DNA from: Eustoma russellianum | Taxonomy: Eukaryota; Streptophyta; Magnoliopsida; Gentianales; Gentianaceae | Reading direction: 5' to 3' | Length of the DNA: 64,000 nt | NCBI GenBank assembly: GCA_036186865.1 | Contig: AP025055.1 | Coordinates: 5,072,981-5,136,980 of the forward strand | In this document: positions 43,824-56,123 of the stretch, piece by piece | Position numbering within the stretch: the stretch's first letter is position 1 | How the letters are laid out: each line of letters opens with the position of its first letter | The notes under the pieces: generated by a model | What the model was told of the DNA's origin: nothing | Database searches by the model: none | The model's input: only the letters and a program-made list of their open reading frames with translations | Translations under genes and position numbers: made by a program

Positions 43824-45221
43824 TGTTAGGAAATCCAACGAGATCACTGCAAAACGCGCAGCGGAAAAACAAAACTTGATCTCCGATTTCCTACCAAGGA
43901 TCCATGTTGTTCGTTTAATTCGATGAAAAAAAATCAAAACCATGCCTCTATAGATTCAAAATCTGCAGACGTAGAACGTGCGAACGTAGGAGGTGCAATG
44001 GTACGATCAACCTCTGTCGGTATCCACACGAATGCTTCTGCCCGGAGTGCTAGCTCTTGAAACGGCGCGGCTGAAGAAATTGGCTTTTCTCAAAAATGAT
44101 TCTAGGATTTCGTTTTTCTGTTCTCTGTAGTGTACAAGACACACCAGGATATATACATATATATAGATATCAAAATCCGATTCCAGATCGGATTGGTTAA
44201 GCCTATCATAATCCGCACCAAATACGGATTATGTTAGGATTAGATAAAACCAATCAAAATCCATATCAGATATGGATTCTATTGTTATTATCCGATGATA
44301 TAAATATATACATATAAAAAAACAATAATAATAATAATAATAATTAATATCCAATATTAATATTATTAATATTATTAATCTCAGCCATACGCATTCTTGT
44401 GTGTGACCCGATAGGCCTATATTAATTGGTAGTTGATTAAATCTCTATTAAACCAACAAGTCGTAATTGGCCTCTAGCGAGGCATTACGACTACCCAATT
44501 AATACGAGTACAATCCAACTAGCCTAATAATAGCACATGCATTAATCCCTTTGTCACATGATATCTAGTTTGAACATAATTCATGGTCAGCGTCATACTT
44601 ATATTGTTCAAACATATGATTACTCGACCTCTAAGTAGACTGATAAAACAAATAATATTGATCACACTATCAATTCATTTGAGCACGGCCATGCATTCCA
44701 CAGTCTCACTAATCGAGGGGCCCAAAGATATCTCTCTCAAAAGAGAGGGACAAATTCTATCTTGATTGTTCAATATCCTCTACATAATTTCTATCACATT
44801 CAATCATGACCTTTATTATTATCCAGTTACGGATAACGTTTGATCATGTCAAAATATAATAGTCTTTATGTTGGAAACTATGACAATCTCAAGTCAAAGG
44901 ATTAAAACATGACTATCATGAGATTTACTTATGACACTAATCCATGTAGTAATCTCATGATGAGTCTATCCAATACACTGTTCTCTAACAAGTATCTATG
45001 AGATTGATTTGTATCACCATACACATAATCATTTCATGATTATCAAATGAATACTCATACTGATTATAAATTATTTTATCTCTATAACAATAATGAATCA
45101 GGAACATATATCAAAATTGTGTAACATACTAACCAAAAATAATGATAATAAAACCTCTTTTATTAATAATAAATGTATAGCATAAATATTCAAATCATGG
45201 CCTAGGGCACATACACTAACA
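43824..45221 (-). mobile_element. Solo LTR (1398 bp) inside the LTR of the chimeric element
   Basis: On the minus strand it starts TGTTAGTGTATGTGCC and ends GGATTTCCTAACA. The flanks are CTACT (43819-43823) and ATACT (45222-45226), a 5-bp duplication with one mismatch. The 3' LTR of the host element shows the uninterrupted sequence CATCTACTATGGCC. An (AAT)n tract lies at about 44322-44345. No coding domain. Confidence 0.87.
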
Positions 45222-45240
45222 ATACTATGGCCGGCCCACT

Positions 45241-45250
45241 TTATTTATAG
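45241..45250 (-). promoter_or_regulatory. TATA box of the chimeric element's 5' LTR
   Basis: CTATAAATAA on the minus strand, intact also in the 3' LTR at 42341-42350. The solo LTR begins about 20 bp downstream, roughly where transcription would start, so the insertion should have disrupted expression of the chimeric transcript. Confidence 0.5.
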
Positions 45251-45420
45251 ACTAACTAGTCTAAGTAAAACCATAACCTAATAGGACTAGATAAACATCA
45301 TTAAAACAAATCCTAACTAGAATAGATAAAAGAAACTAAGGAATCTTAAGATAATAACTCTATCTTTAGTTCCTACTATTTAGGAATCCTAATCCAATGA
45401 GGAAATTATCCAACACTCAG

Positions 45421-45969
45421 TTGAAAGAAGAACAAATGAGCGAAAATTTTGGCGCTTTTATGAGCTAGAAATCTTGATCAGATCCTTGCTCAACTGTTCG
45501 AAATAAATAAGTGGTTTGGAGGCAAAGATACTTCGTTCCAGTGTGTGATTAGAAGAGAAGCGTCGTCTAGAGGCGGCAATATCAGTAAATAACTTCGTTT
45601 CAGAGTACTATGCATCTGAAATATCCTGTAAATTATTCATGTTTCTGGTTTTGAACTTTGTTCTGCTGTGTGATAGAAAAGAAGTCTCGTCCAGAACTAT
45701 AAATAACTTGCTTCCTGTGTGTTATGTATCTGGAATTTACCTGTAAATTAGCATGCTATCTGTGGTTTCAAACTTTCTTCCGGTGTGTCATTGAAATGAA
45801 GCGAATTAATTTGTATTAGTCTTGAGATGCCCCTGAGCAGTTAATCTCGAAGGAATATCTCTTATGTACACTTCAAATTCATACTTTGTCAGATTAAATA
45901 AGATATGTTATGTGCCTCTAAATGATGTCGAATCAAAAGAAATGACATGATTGTGCATAATGTAACAAG
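45421..45969. repeat. Flanking DNA with degenerate tandem repeats of about 120 bp
   Basis: Units begin at about 45531, 45656 and 45773 (the last partial). They share a GTGTGTGATT-type start followed by GAAGAGAAG, CGTC-TAGA, ATAAATAACTT and CCTGTAAATTA. Nothing coding is seen. The block ends at the GTAAC target site of Copia C. Confidence 0.6.
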
Positions 45970-45977
45970 GTAACTAT

Positions 45978-46169
45978 TGTGATACACTAATATTTAGATA
46001 AGATATTTTGACTAACTACTTTGTAGATAACTATTGTAGAGATAAAGTCTATCTTGTTAGGTAGGATATCTTTGATTGTAGAGGTAGTTACAACTTGTAT
46101 ATGTGCGCATAGTCTCTGTATATTTTGTATAGCGTACACTGATACGAATATCAAATATACATTTCTTCA
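45978..46169 (+). repeat. 5' LTR of Copia C (192 bp)
   Basis: Direct repeat of 61573-61764. Followed directly by the primer-binding site TGGTATCGGAG (46170 onward), which has G where Met-tRNA sites usually have A. Confidence 0.9.
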
Positions 46170-46291
46170 TGGTATCGGAGTAGGAAATTTGATCTTATTG
46201 CGTCATTTGAGGAGTTTGTTCCTTTTCTGATCGGCGGCCTTCAAGCGCCACTGGTTTTCATGCTGTTGCGTCCCTTTGTTCATATTCAATC

Positions 46292-47345
46292 ATGGCAGAT
46301 CAGTCGATTGTCACCACTGATCCCAAGTCACTGTATTATCTGCATCCGTCTGATCATCCTGATCTTCTCTTTGTCACTCAGCCATTGGGTGTAAATGGTG
46401 AAAATTATTTTGTCTAGCGAAAAGCTTTTGTCAATGCTTTACGCTTCAATAACAAAGCAGGGTTTGTTGATGGGACCATCCAGCATCCGGGTGTTACTTC
46501 CACAAATTATCCCGTGTGGAAGCAGTGTAATGCGTTGGTGTTGGCGTGGTTATCAAATTCATTGGCAAAAGAGCTGCAAGGGACCGCGGCTCATGCGGAT
46601 TCTATGCGGAGGTGTGGCTTGATCGGGAGGAACGCTTCACGCAAGGAGTTAATGCTCGTGTGTATGAGGTCGTTGTGCCATTGCTTCGCTCCGACAGGAC
46701 AAGAGTACAGTCTCGGCCTACTATGACAGGCTCAAAATTCTCTGGGGAGAACTGCAATCCTTTGATGCAATTCCCATCTGCACTTGTGGTTTTTGCACAT
46801 GCGGCTTGTCCAAGGAGATGGAAAAGGTTCGCGAAAAGGGAATGGTTTTTGATTTCCTGATGGGACTTGATGAGGTGTTCAATACGATACTTTCTCACAT
46901 TCTAAGCATTGATCCTTTACCATCTCTTGGACGTGTGTATGCAATTGTAGCGCAGGAATAGAAGCACCGTCTTGTTGCGCAAAATCTGCAGCCCCAGTTT
47001 GAAGCCGCGGCTATGGCCTCATGGAGGCCTCCTGAAGATGGCCAAACCGCTAAACCGAGAGGAAAGGGGGAGCAGCCGCATTGTGGTCATTGTGGTAAGA
47101 TTGGACATCTGCCTGAGACTTGCTATGATCTCATTGGTTATCCTGCGGATTGGAATGTAAGTCGAACTCGAAAGCCTAGAGTGAGTGATGGCCATGTGAA
47201 AGTCAACACGGTGGATGCACCGAAAGGAGTAACGCTGCAGGCAGAGGCGTCGTTTGACGCAGCAGTGCCGCCTTCCTTTGTGGGTCTCACACTCGCACCA
47301 TCAATATCAATTGGCACAGTTCGTCGAACATTTGAATGGAGGTAA
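46292..47345 (+). pseudogene. Copia C gag, decayed
   Basis: Starts at the ATG at 46292 (MADQSIVTTDPKSLYYLHPSD). The gag domain continues with NNKAGFVDGTIQ after an in-frame TAG at 46414-46416. The frame shifts near 46600 and again before 47000. The CCHC knuckle is present (CGHCGKIGHLPETC, near 47090-47131). Confidence 0.85.
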
Positions 47346-48053
47346 CTTTGGACAAAATGTTCCGATGGCAAGCAAGACAGATTCGGGTACTGTTTCTTTT
47401 TCATCTTCTTCTTGGATTTTTGATAGTGGAGCCAACGCACATATTGTCAATGATCTATCGCTATTTACTACTATTGTCACTGACAAGGTCGCAGCTACGG
47501 AACAAATCCCTGATGGTACACATGTGGCCGTCCATGCCATTGGGACAGTCAGTCTCTCGGATTCCTTAGTTCTTTATGATGTTTTAGGAGTTCCAGAGTT
47601 TGCATTTAATTTGATTTCTGTCAGTCGATTAGTAAAAGATCTGAAGTGTGTGCTAATCTTTGGCCCGAATTTTTGTGTTGTGTAGGAAATGCCATCGAGG
47701 AAGCTGATTAGAGTGGGTAGACAGCATGATGATCTTTATCGTCTGGTACAGAATTCGGCTAGTCAAACTCTTGCAGTAATAAAATGCAATTACTCAGTAT
47801 GGCATAATTGCATGGGTTATCTTCCTCTTTCCAAGTTTCGTTTTCTTCCTTCTATTGTTGTTTCTACTAAGGATGTATTTTGTGATGCTTGTAATCGTGC
47901 CAAACAAACTCGTTTACCATTTTCTCTTAGTACTAGCACAACCATGCAGATTTTTGATCTCATTCATTGTGACATTTGGGGACATTATAAAACACCTAGT
48001 TTATCTGGTGCACATTATTTTTTGACTATTGTTGATGATTACAGTCATAGTAC
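47346..48053 (+). pseudogene. Copia C protease, pre-integrase and start of integrase
   Basis: The protease motif WIFDSGANAHIV (near 47415) lies in a frame that ends with a TAG at 47683-47685. It is followed by the pre-integrase segment with CDACNRAKQTRLPF and the integrase start HCDIWGHYK (first catalytic Asp) and TIVDDYSHS. The coding sequence is cut here by Copia B and resumes at 59040. Confidence 0.85.
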
Positions 48054-50620
48054 TGTTAAGAAATATGTTTAGATAATTTTCAAAGTCATGATTTTAAGTG
48101 GTAAATACTTAAAAATATCATACATGATGTTATATGTGATTAAAAGTTGAAAAAGTTGACATCGATCTCTCAGGTTATTGCACTTCGATCGATCGATGTA
48201 CTTCGATCCCTCACATCGATCGATCCATGTAAGGCAGTGAAAGTTCAAGACCTTACGATGAGACATCGATCTCTAAACCTGAGACACATCGATCAATCGA
48301 TGTACATCGAACCATCACTTCGATTGATCGATGTAGGTCGGAAACAAATTCTGAAACTTACGGTGAGACATCGATCTCTCAACCTGAGCCACTTCGATCG
48401 ATCGATGTCTAGAGTTTTCAGAAATAATTTTCTAAAATCTGATAAAATGGTTGTTTTCATTTGTATATGATTTATACATGTTCATTATGTGAATATTATG
48501 TGTCTTTGGTGATTTTAAATATATTGTGACTAATGTGCCTTGGAAGTTTCTACAACTTACCAAAAAGGACAAAATTGTTATTTTGAGTTTTGTAGGAACA
48601 TGATATGGTGGATATACTTCAAGGACATATTTTTATTCATCATGAAAAAGGTGTTATAATATTTATTTCTGACCATTGGGGTTATTTCTGGAGTTTTCTC
48701 TCACAAGGGGCATTTTGGTCATTTCACCCTTGAGGGTATCTTTGGTATTTTCACTCAAGGAATCTCTTGAGCATATTATTATCTTCATTTTGGTGTTGAG
48801 TTATTATCTTGAAGATTATTTGGTAGTTCTTTATCTTATTCTCTCAAATGATGATATTATTGACTATAGCGGGATATGTGACGAATTGTGATGTCACATT
48901 CAATTTCTTTCTTTAAGACCCTCTTATATATATTAGGAAGCATATTTATCATCATATTTCAGAGAATATAAAGGTGTTAAAGGTTTGGAAATGATCACAA
49001 CATGCAAGAAGAAATATTGGGAATTTTGATGTTATATATTGACATAATCTTGTCAATTATTATTTGGTGATTTCTTCTTCAAAAATATGAGTTGCTAAAC
49101 ATATATATTGGTCCAAAAACGTGTATATACAGGTGCCAAATATGGTTTATCTATTTTATGAGGGTTATGACAAGTGGACCAACCAAAAAGGAGCTAGTTG
49201 GAAAAATTGCCAACTAGGATATTTCAAAAGTGCAGCCAACGGCTACTTGGTATTCTTGGAGATTAGTTTTGAGTTTGAAATGTTCAAAGTCTCACTTGCC
49301 TATTTTCAAGTGGTGGAATTATCTTCTTTATATTATTTCCATTTTCCAAAGGATAATCAAGACTTGCCATGGTGGAAATTTCGGCCAACATGATATTGCG
49401 AAGGTGGATCAATCATTTTGTTTTATATTGCCAAGTGGACAAAGCCAACCAATGATGACAAGACACTTGGAATTGATGATAAAGATGGTGACACATGTGC
49501 ATTCTTATCTCCAAGTCTCACTTCACACTGTAAATAGAAGGCAATGGTGAAAAAGATGAAACACACTTGAAGTTCACTTGAAAGCATATGTTGAATTATC
49601 TAGCTTCATCTTCTTCTTATTGTTCTTGTTTCATCATTTGTAGCAAAGGTGTTCTTGTTGTGTTTGTTGAGCTACAAGCCTCTTGAGCTTCATTTATAAG
49701 ATTGATTAACCAATTATATAAGGCTACATCAATAGGTGGTAGAGGTGTTGTAACTAAGTGTTGCATAGAAGGTGTTTATCCAAGTCTTTAATAGGGTTGG
49801 TGTATAACCTAAGGATCAAGCTTGATTTTTGTTGTAAGGTGATTCATTTCATAGTGAAATCCAAGGAAAGGTGTTCCTTGGTATTGGAGTAGGTCACATT
49901 GACCGAACCAGGATAAATCCTCGGTGTTCTTGTCTTGTTTCTACCTTTCTATTTTATACCCGTTTTTACTGCAGTTTTCATACAACTTCTCATGATTTGA
50001 AAAAATATCTAAAAAAATTCAAAATTTGTGATTTTTGGTGGAGTTATACTTCCGACTGTTAGCTTTCATTTGCAACAAGAATCACTTGATTTGAGCAAGG
50101 GAAAGTTAGTCTTTCAGTCTTTGCAAGATAACTACTCCAATCCAGCTGCAATTTGACCAGTTTTGAGAAAACTTGAATTCTGTATAATAAAGAATTGTTT
50201 AAGGTCAGATCCTTTTGAAAAAATCAACTACGCATCCTAAGGAGTGCTTTGATATAAAGATCAACCTTTTTGGTTGAGTATTCAAAGAGAAACACGTTTT
50301 TCAAAATCAGCAATACTCTGTCCAATTCTGTCCAGATTGACCATCTGAATCTTTTTATTTGTTTGAAGGGTCAAACAATCTTATTTTTATCTTATTTTTG
50401 GATAGAGTCTTGTTAACACATTGACGTTAAGTTCTGAAAAGTTTCGTAATTTTTGGAGTTGTGTACACATATTTTTGAATTTTTCAAATACGGATTCTGA
50501 ATCTGAGGTAGTCTCAGTTTCTGTTTTCAAAGGGGGTTTTAATCAAGGGTAGTAGTGTAATTTCCACTAACCACTATTCACCCTCCTCTAGTGGTGTTTA
50601 TTGCAGGTGCGCGGTCCACA
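48054..50620 (+). repeat. 5' LTR of Copia B (2567 bp)
   Basis: Starts TGTTAAGAAATATG and ends GGTCCACA. Carries the ATCGAT array at 48160-48410. Direct repeat of 56512-59039. Confidence 0.93.
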
Positions 50621-50622
50621 AT

Positions 50623-50634
50623 TGGTATCAGAGC
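50623..50634 (+). other. Primer-binding site of Copia B
   Basis: TGGTATCAGAGC, two bases after the 5' LTR, complementary to the 3' end of initiator Met-tRNA. It is the intact reference for the damaged site in Copia A. Confidence 0.9.
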
Positions 50635-50742
50635 AAGGTCTAGACCACTCAAAGAAGTAAGATTTAACGTCGTACATACAACACAAGGACAAGAAACAAT
50701 AGTTCAAAATATCCAGCTAGTCTCAGAACAAAGGTATTTACA

Positions 50743-51873
50743 ATGGCAATAGTTTCTCACAAAAGTGAGTTGGAAGGTATGTCCACACAACGTCCTCCTC
50801 TTTTCAATGGTAATAATTTTGTTAATTGGAAACTAAGAATGATGCTATTCTTAATGGCTATAGACATCGATTTATGGTCTATAGTTGAAGATGTGCCGTA
50901 CATTCCAATAAAAGTTGTACAAGTTAGTGGAGTCACTCAAGAAGTTGAAAAATATAAAAGTGAATGGTCATCGGAAGATAAAAAGAAAATGTCCATGAAT
51001 GCAAAAGCTATGCAATTACTTTTGAATGGACTTACGACTTCTGAAGCAGGATATGTTTCAAATTGCACAAGCGCACACGACATGTGGAAATCACTTGTAT
51101 TAAAGCATGAAGATACAAGCGGTATAAAAGAATCAAAAATAAACATGCTTATGACTGAATTAGAATCTTTCAAAATGTTGCCTAATGAATCTATAACATC
51201 TATGGATTTGAGAATTACTAATATTTTCAATGCCCTTGAAGCTTTAGGAAAATCATTCACCAAAACGAGATGGTGCAAAAGGTGTTGCGAAGCCTTCCTG
51301 CTGAATGGGATCTAAAGGTCACTGCGATTGAAGAAACGAAATCGATCACAAAAATAGACGAATTGATAGGCTCACTAAGAGTATATGAGGTAAAACTAAA
51401 CCAACAGAAGTCTGAGTCATCCAAATCATCCGGTAAGTCAATAACTTTCAAAACAACTGAAACACATACAAACAATGATGATAGTAATAGGATATTGAAT
51501 TAGACGATGACTTGATATTAATAGCTAGAAAACTTAGAAAGTTTTTCAAAAGTCCTAATAGGAATAGACAACGTTCTTCTTCTTCTTTATCTCAACCTAA
51601 GAAAAATAACTCTAACAACAACAAATGGTACAATAAAGAGTTAAAGTGCTACGAATGCGGTCAAAAAGGACATATCTCATATGATTGCCCAACAAAGAAA
51701 AATAATAATGACAACAATAATAAACAAGCCAAGGACAAGGAGGCACAAGCGACTAAGGCTAAGGAGACCAAGTCAAAGAAATCAAACGGGCAATGAAGGT
51801 GAGCACATGGAGCGACTCATCCGACTCAGGATCCGATACTGAGGAAGCTCAAGTCTGCTTCGTATCTAACGAG
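50743..51873 (+). pseudogene. Copia B gag up to the putative splice donor
   Basis: Starts at the ATG at 50743 (MAIVSHKSELEGMS). 173 codons match Copia A gag, then a frameshift near 51262. Further frame changes lie near 51490 and 51785. The CCHC knuckle CYECGQKGHISYDC (about 51648-51689) and the acidic WSDSSDSGSDTEEAQV segment are present. Unlike Copia A it lacks the early stop codons. Confidence 0.87.
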
Positions 51874-52912
51874 GTAAGTTCTTCTTTTGATGATGATTCT
51901 GATAGTGACATCACATTTGATGAAATGTATGAAGAGTTTTTGAGAATGAATGCTCACTGTAAGAGGCTCTCTAAAGAAAAGAAGAAACTAATTAAAGAAA
52001 ATGACAAGTTGAAGACGTCCAACTTGGAATTTTCCGATCAATTAGAATCTTTTAAACTAGAGTCTACTAATACTCTTGATTCTTTAGAGAATAAAATTGA
52101 ATCATATAGGAAAAATGAACATACATTAAAAACTGAAAATAGTATGTTAAAGTCTAAGTTAAAAAGTTGTGAAAATGAGATAGTACAACTTAAGTCTTCT
52201 AAACTAAACATAGAAAAAATGTTAGAACAATTTAAATCGGGTGCTCATATGTTAGATACACTAATATCATCAAAAAAGTATGGAAATGATAAAACCGGGT
52301 TAGGCTATAAAGAAGAAAATGTAAAAGTAGATTAAAAGACTAAGTTTGTCTCTTCTAGTACAAAGTTGCCGTATAATACAACAAAATCAACTTTGCCTGC
52401 TACATCTTCTTCTACAGCTTCTTCTACTTATATTAAGGCAAAAATACAACACGCACCCACAAATACACACATATAAATGTACATCTAGGCAAAACTTTGC
52501 ATCTAAACAACCTAGAAATTATGCCTACATGTATACAAATGCATCTAGACATAATAAAATACATCCAACTTATTATGAACCTAAGTATAGGCAACACTCA
52601 TATAAGTCTTATAGAAATGCCTATGAACACACTTACATAGCGCCATTCAAGAAACAAAATCGCATGCCTTATACACACTATTAAAATCGGCCATCCTATA
52701 ATTGTTATAAACCAAGGTACAACATATATAATAATGCATCTTCATGGAATATATATGCTAATTATCCTTATTTTTCTCATTATAATTATGCTAAAAGTAT
52801 GCCAAAAAGGTATGTCCAAGTTTGGATGCCTAAGGGATATCTAAACAAGGGTGGTGCTCCTAACATTCAAGGACCCAAATAAATGGTACCTAAAACTTTG
52901 TCTTCATTGTAG
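51874..52912 (+). other. Putative intron/alternative gag segment of Copia B, absent from Copia A
   Basis: The 1039-bp segment starts GTAAGT and ends TTCATTGTAG. Unspliced, the gag frame runs on for 154 more codons (to the stop at 52335) and encodes a coiled-coil-like Lys/Glu/Leu region (EEFLRMNAHCKRLSKEKKK, LENKIESYRKNEH). The rest has a Tyr/Asn/His-rich reading (52440-52860) with stops. Removing it joins SNE to EKRKECKKE in phase 0, giving a gag-protease fusion without the coiled coil. Copia A has exactly this structure. Confidence 0.7.
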
Positions 52913-55900
52913 GAGAAACGCAAGGAATGCAAGAAGGAGACAAAGTCAAAGAATCTAAAAACTAAATGGTTTTTAGATAGTGGATGTTCAAGGCATATGA
53001 CTGGCAACCCCAAACTATTCACCGAGTTGGAATATATCAAGAATGGAGGAAAGGTAACATTCAGTGACAACAACAAAGGACAAGTAGTTGGAAAAGGAAC
53101 AATTGGGGACCCTAACACATTTCAAATACGAAATGTGTTGTTAGTAAGTAATCTTTCTTATAATTTATTAAGTATTTCTCAACTTATAGATTGCGGGTAT
53201 AATGTTTCTTTTCTTCCCAATTCTTGTGATATAATAAATGAAAAAGGAGAAATTGTTTCAAAAGGAAATAGGGATGGTAACATTTATACTCTAACCTTAG
53301 ATAACATGTTAGATGCTAAGGTTAAGTGCTTAATATCATATGACTTAGATGTGAATTTATGGCATAAAAGATTAGGCCATATAGGAATTTCAACCATTAA
53401 GAAATTATCTAAGAAGAATTTAATTAGAGGAATGCCTAAGTTAGACTTAGATAATTTTCAAATGTGTGAAACATGTATTAAAGGAAAACACATTAAAGAA
53501 ACATTAAAACCGAAACATGAAGTGAGTACTAGTCATGTACTAAAATTGCTTCACTTAGACTTATTTGGTCCAAGTAGGACAAGAAGTCTAGGTGGACACT
53601 ACTATGTGTGTGTTATAGTAGATGATTACTCACGCTACACATGGACAGTGTTCTTAACACACAAAGACGATGCTCCATTAGCAATCGAAACTCTTATTAA
53701 GCAACTTGAAAATATATACGAAGAAAATGTTAAAAGAATTAGAAGCGATAGAGGTAGAGAATTTAAAAACAAAGATGTAATCAAGTTTTGTGAATTATAT
53801 GGAATTAAACATGAATTCTCACCACCTAGAACACCACAACTCAATGGAGTTGTTGAACGTAAAAATAGAACAATTCAAGAAGTTTCTAGAACAATGTTAT
53901 GTGAAAACAAAGTACCAAAATATTTATGGTTGAAGCTGTTAGTTGTGCATGCTATATTATAAATAGGCTTTCTATTAGAAAGAAATTGAATAAAGCACCT
54001 TATGAATTATTAAACAATAGACAACCTAAAATATATTATCTTAGAGTATTTGGTTGTAAATGTTTTATGTTGAACACTAAGGATAATTTAGACAAGTTTG
54101 AACAAAAGTCTATTGAATGTATATTTGTTGGTAATTCAACTAATTCAAGAGCATATAGGTGTTATAATCCTGCATATAGAAAAATAATTGAATCTATACA
54201 TGTGAAATTCAATGAAAATGCATGCTTTTAAGTTAGTGATAAAACTCAACATAAACATGAGAATAATGTTGAAAATATGTTTGATGATAATGTATTACTT
54301 GAGCCTGTAATTGATAATCTAGAACCAACTCCCTCTGAACAAGATATGCATGAACCCTTAGATGAAATCAATGAAGAAACTTTGCAATTGGAAGATAATA
54401 CTACTAAGGATCCAATTACATACGATAATGTTCATACTAATGAAACATTTGAACAAAATGAGGGTGAACCTAGTCAATCTAGGAATTGGTGGCATCCTAA
54501 AGAATTAATTATTGGGGATCCAAGTGTTGGGATTAGAACATGTAGAAACTTAAGTCAACTTGAAGGACATAGTTTAATCTCACACTTAGAACCTAAGAAT
54601 GTAAAGGAAACCTTAGGTGATATATCTTGGATAGATGCCATGCATGAGGAATTGAATCAATTTACAAGGAACAACGTGTGGGACTTAGTACCTAAACCCG
54701 AAAACAAGTCTATAATAGGATCGAAATGGGTATTTAGGAATAAAATGGATGAACAAGGAAACATCACACGAAATAAGGCTAGACTAGTCGCACAAGGTTA
54801 TAATCAACAAGAAGGAATAGATTATGAAGAAATCTTTGCACCCGTTGCACTACTAGAAGAAATTAGATTGTTACTTGCGATTGCAAGTCTAAGCAATATT
54901 AAACTCTTCCAAATGGATGTCAAGAGTGCGTTCTTGAATGGATACATCCAAGAAGAAGTGTTTGTCAAACAACCCCCTGGATTCGAAGATCCAAAAATCC
55001 TAACCATGTATACAAACTTAAGAAAGCTCTATACGGTTTGAAACAAGCTCCAAGAACTTAGTATGATAGGTTTGCAAACTTTCTTAATGCAAATAATTAT
55101 CAAAGGAGAACCATAGACAAAACATTATTCCTAAGAAGAAAAGACAATGATTTATTAATATTTCAAATATACGTAAATGATATTATTTTTGGTTCAACCA
55201 ACCCTACCTTAGTAAAAGACTTTGAAGAATGTATGAAGTCAGAATTTGAAATGTCAATGGTAGGAGAATTGAACTACTTCTTAGGACTCCAAATCAAACA
55301 AACCCCTCAAGGAATCCACATTAGCCAACATAAGTATGTCAATGATATGATTTAGAAGTTTGGCTTTGAAGAGTTGAAACTAACACCTACTCCCATGAGT
55401 GTTAGCACCAAACTAGATAAGGATGAAAATGGAAAACCTTTTGATGACACACTATATAGGTCTATGATTGGATCACTGTTATACTTAACTGCATCAAGAC
55501 CTGACATCAAGTTTAGTGTGTGTATGTGTGCTAGGTTTCAATCCTGTCCTAAGGTATCATATTACAAAGTGGTGAAAAAGATCTTTAGATATCTTAAACA
55601 CACACCTCACTTAGGACATTGGTATGATAGAAACGCTAAGTTGGAATTATATGCATATAGTGATTCTGATTATGGTGGTTGCATATTAGATAGAAAATCC
55701 ACTAGTGGTACGTGTCAATTCATAGGAACCAACTTGATCTCTTGGCTTTCTAAAAAGCAAGCTAGTGTAGCTCTTTCTACCACTGAAGCCGAGTATATGG
55801 CCTTAAACTTATGCACTACCCAAATACTTTGGCTTAAACAACAACTTAGTGATTTTGGCATTAAAATGAATAAGATTCAAATTTTCTGTGATAGCACAAG

Positions 55901-56123
55901 TGCGATCAATCTTTCACGGAATCCGGTACTTCATTCTAAGGCCAAACACATTGAGGCACGATACCATTTCCTTCGAGATCATTTTCAAAATGAGGATATA
56001 GTTATAAACCACATAAGAACTGATAATCAAATAGCTGATATCTTCACCAAACCCCTTAATCAAGCCAATTTTAAAAACTTACGAGCCAAATTAGGTATGA
56101 TGACTTACGATACCATTGCATAG
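52913..56123 (+). pseudogene. Copia B pol
   Basis: Order as in Copia A: protease WFLDSGCSRHMTG, pre-integrase, integrase with HLDLFG, IRSDRGREF and VVERKNRT, reverse transcriptase, RNase H. Lesions relative to Copia A: one base lost near 53930, a CAA to TAA change near 54229, one base lost near 54995, a TGG to TAG change near 55060, and an AAG to TAG change near 55353. The reverse-transcriptase active site reads YVNDIIFG, so one catalytic Asp is Asn. RNase H ends NHIRTDNQIADIFTKPLN with the stop at 56123. Confidence 0.92.

Larger units (their letters stand above)
42035..45415 (-). mobile_element. Non-autonomous Copia-type LTR element carrying fused host gene fragments
   Basis: On the minus strand the 5' LTR starts TGTTGGATAATTTCC (45415) and the 3' LTR ends GTTATTACTTCA (42035). 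Flanks CTCAG (45416-45420) and ATCAG (42030-42034) match at four of five bases. The internal part is only about 1 kb: a primer-binding site (43516-43528), a leader, an ORF fused from host gene pieces, and the last codons of a Copia RNase H. No gag, protease, integrase or reverse transcriptase is present, so it needs proteins from another element. A solo LTR interrupts its 5' LTR (43824-45221). Confidence 0.88.
43531..45415 (-). repeat. 5' LTR of the chimeric element, interrupted
   Basis: Direct repeat of 42035-42516 once the solo LTR at 43824-45221 is removed. It includes two extra copies of the LTR-end/primer-site unit at 43531-43590 and a short-motif repeat of GGCACTCTTGGC at about 43745-43805. 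Confidence 0.88.

Noticed and set aside
44322..44350. A functional AT-rich regulatory element
   Set aside because: It is a simple AAT microsatellite in a solo LTR.
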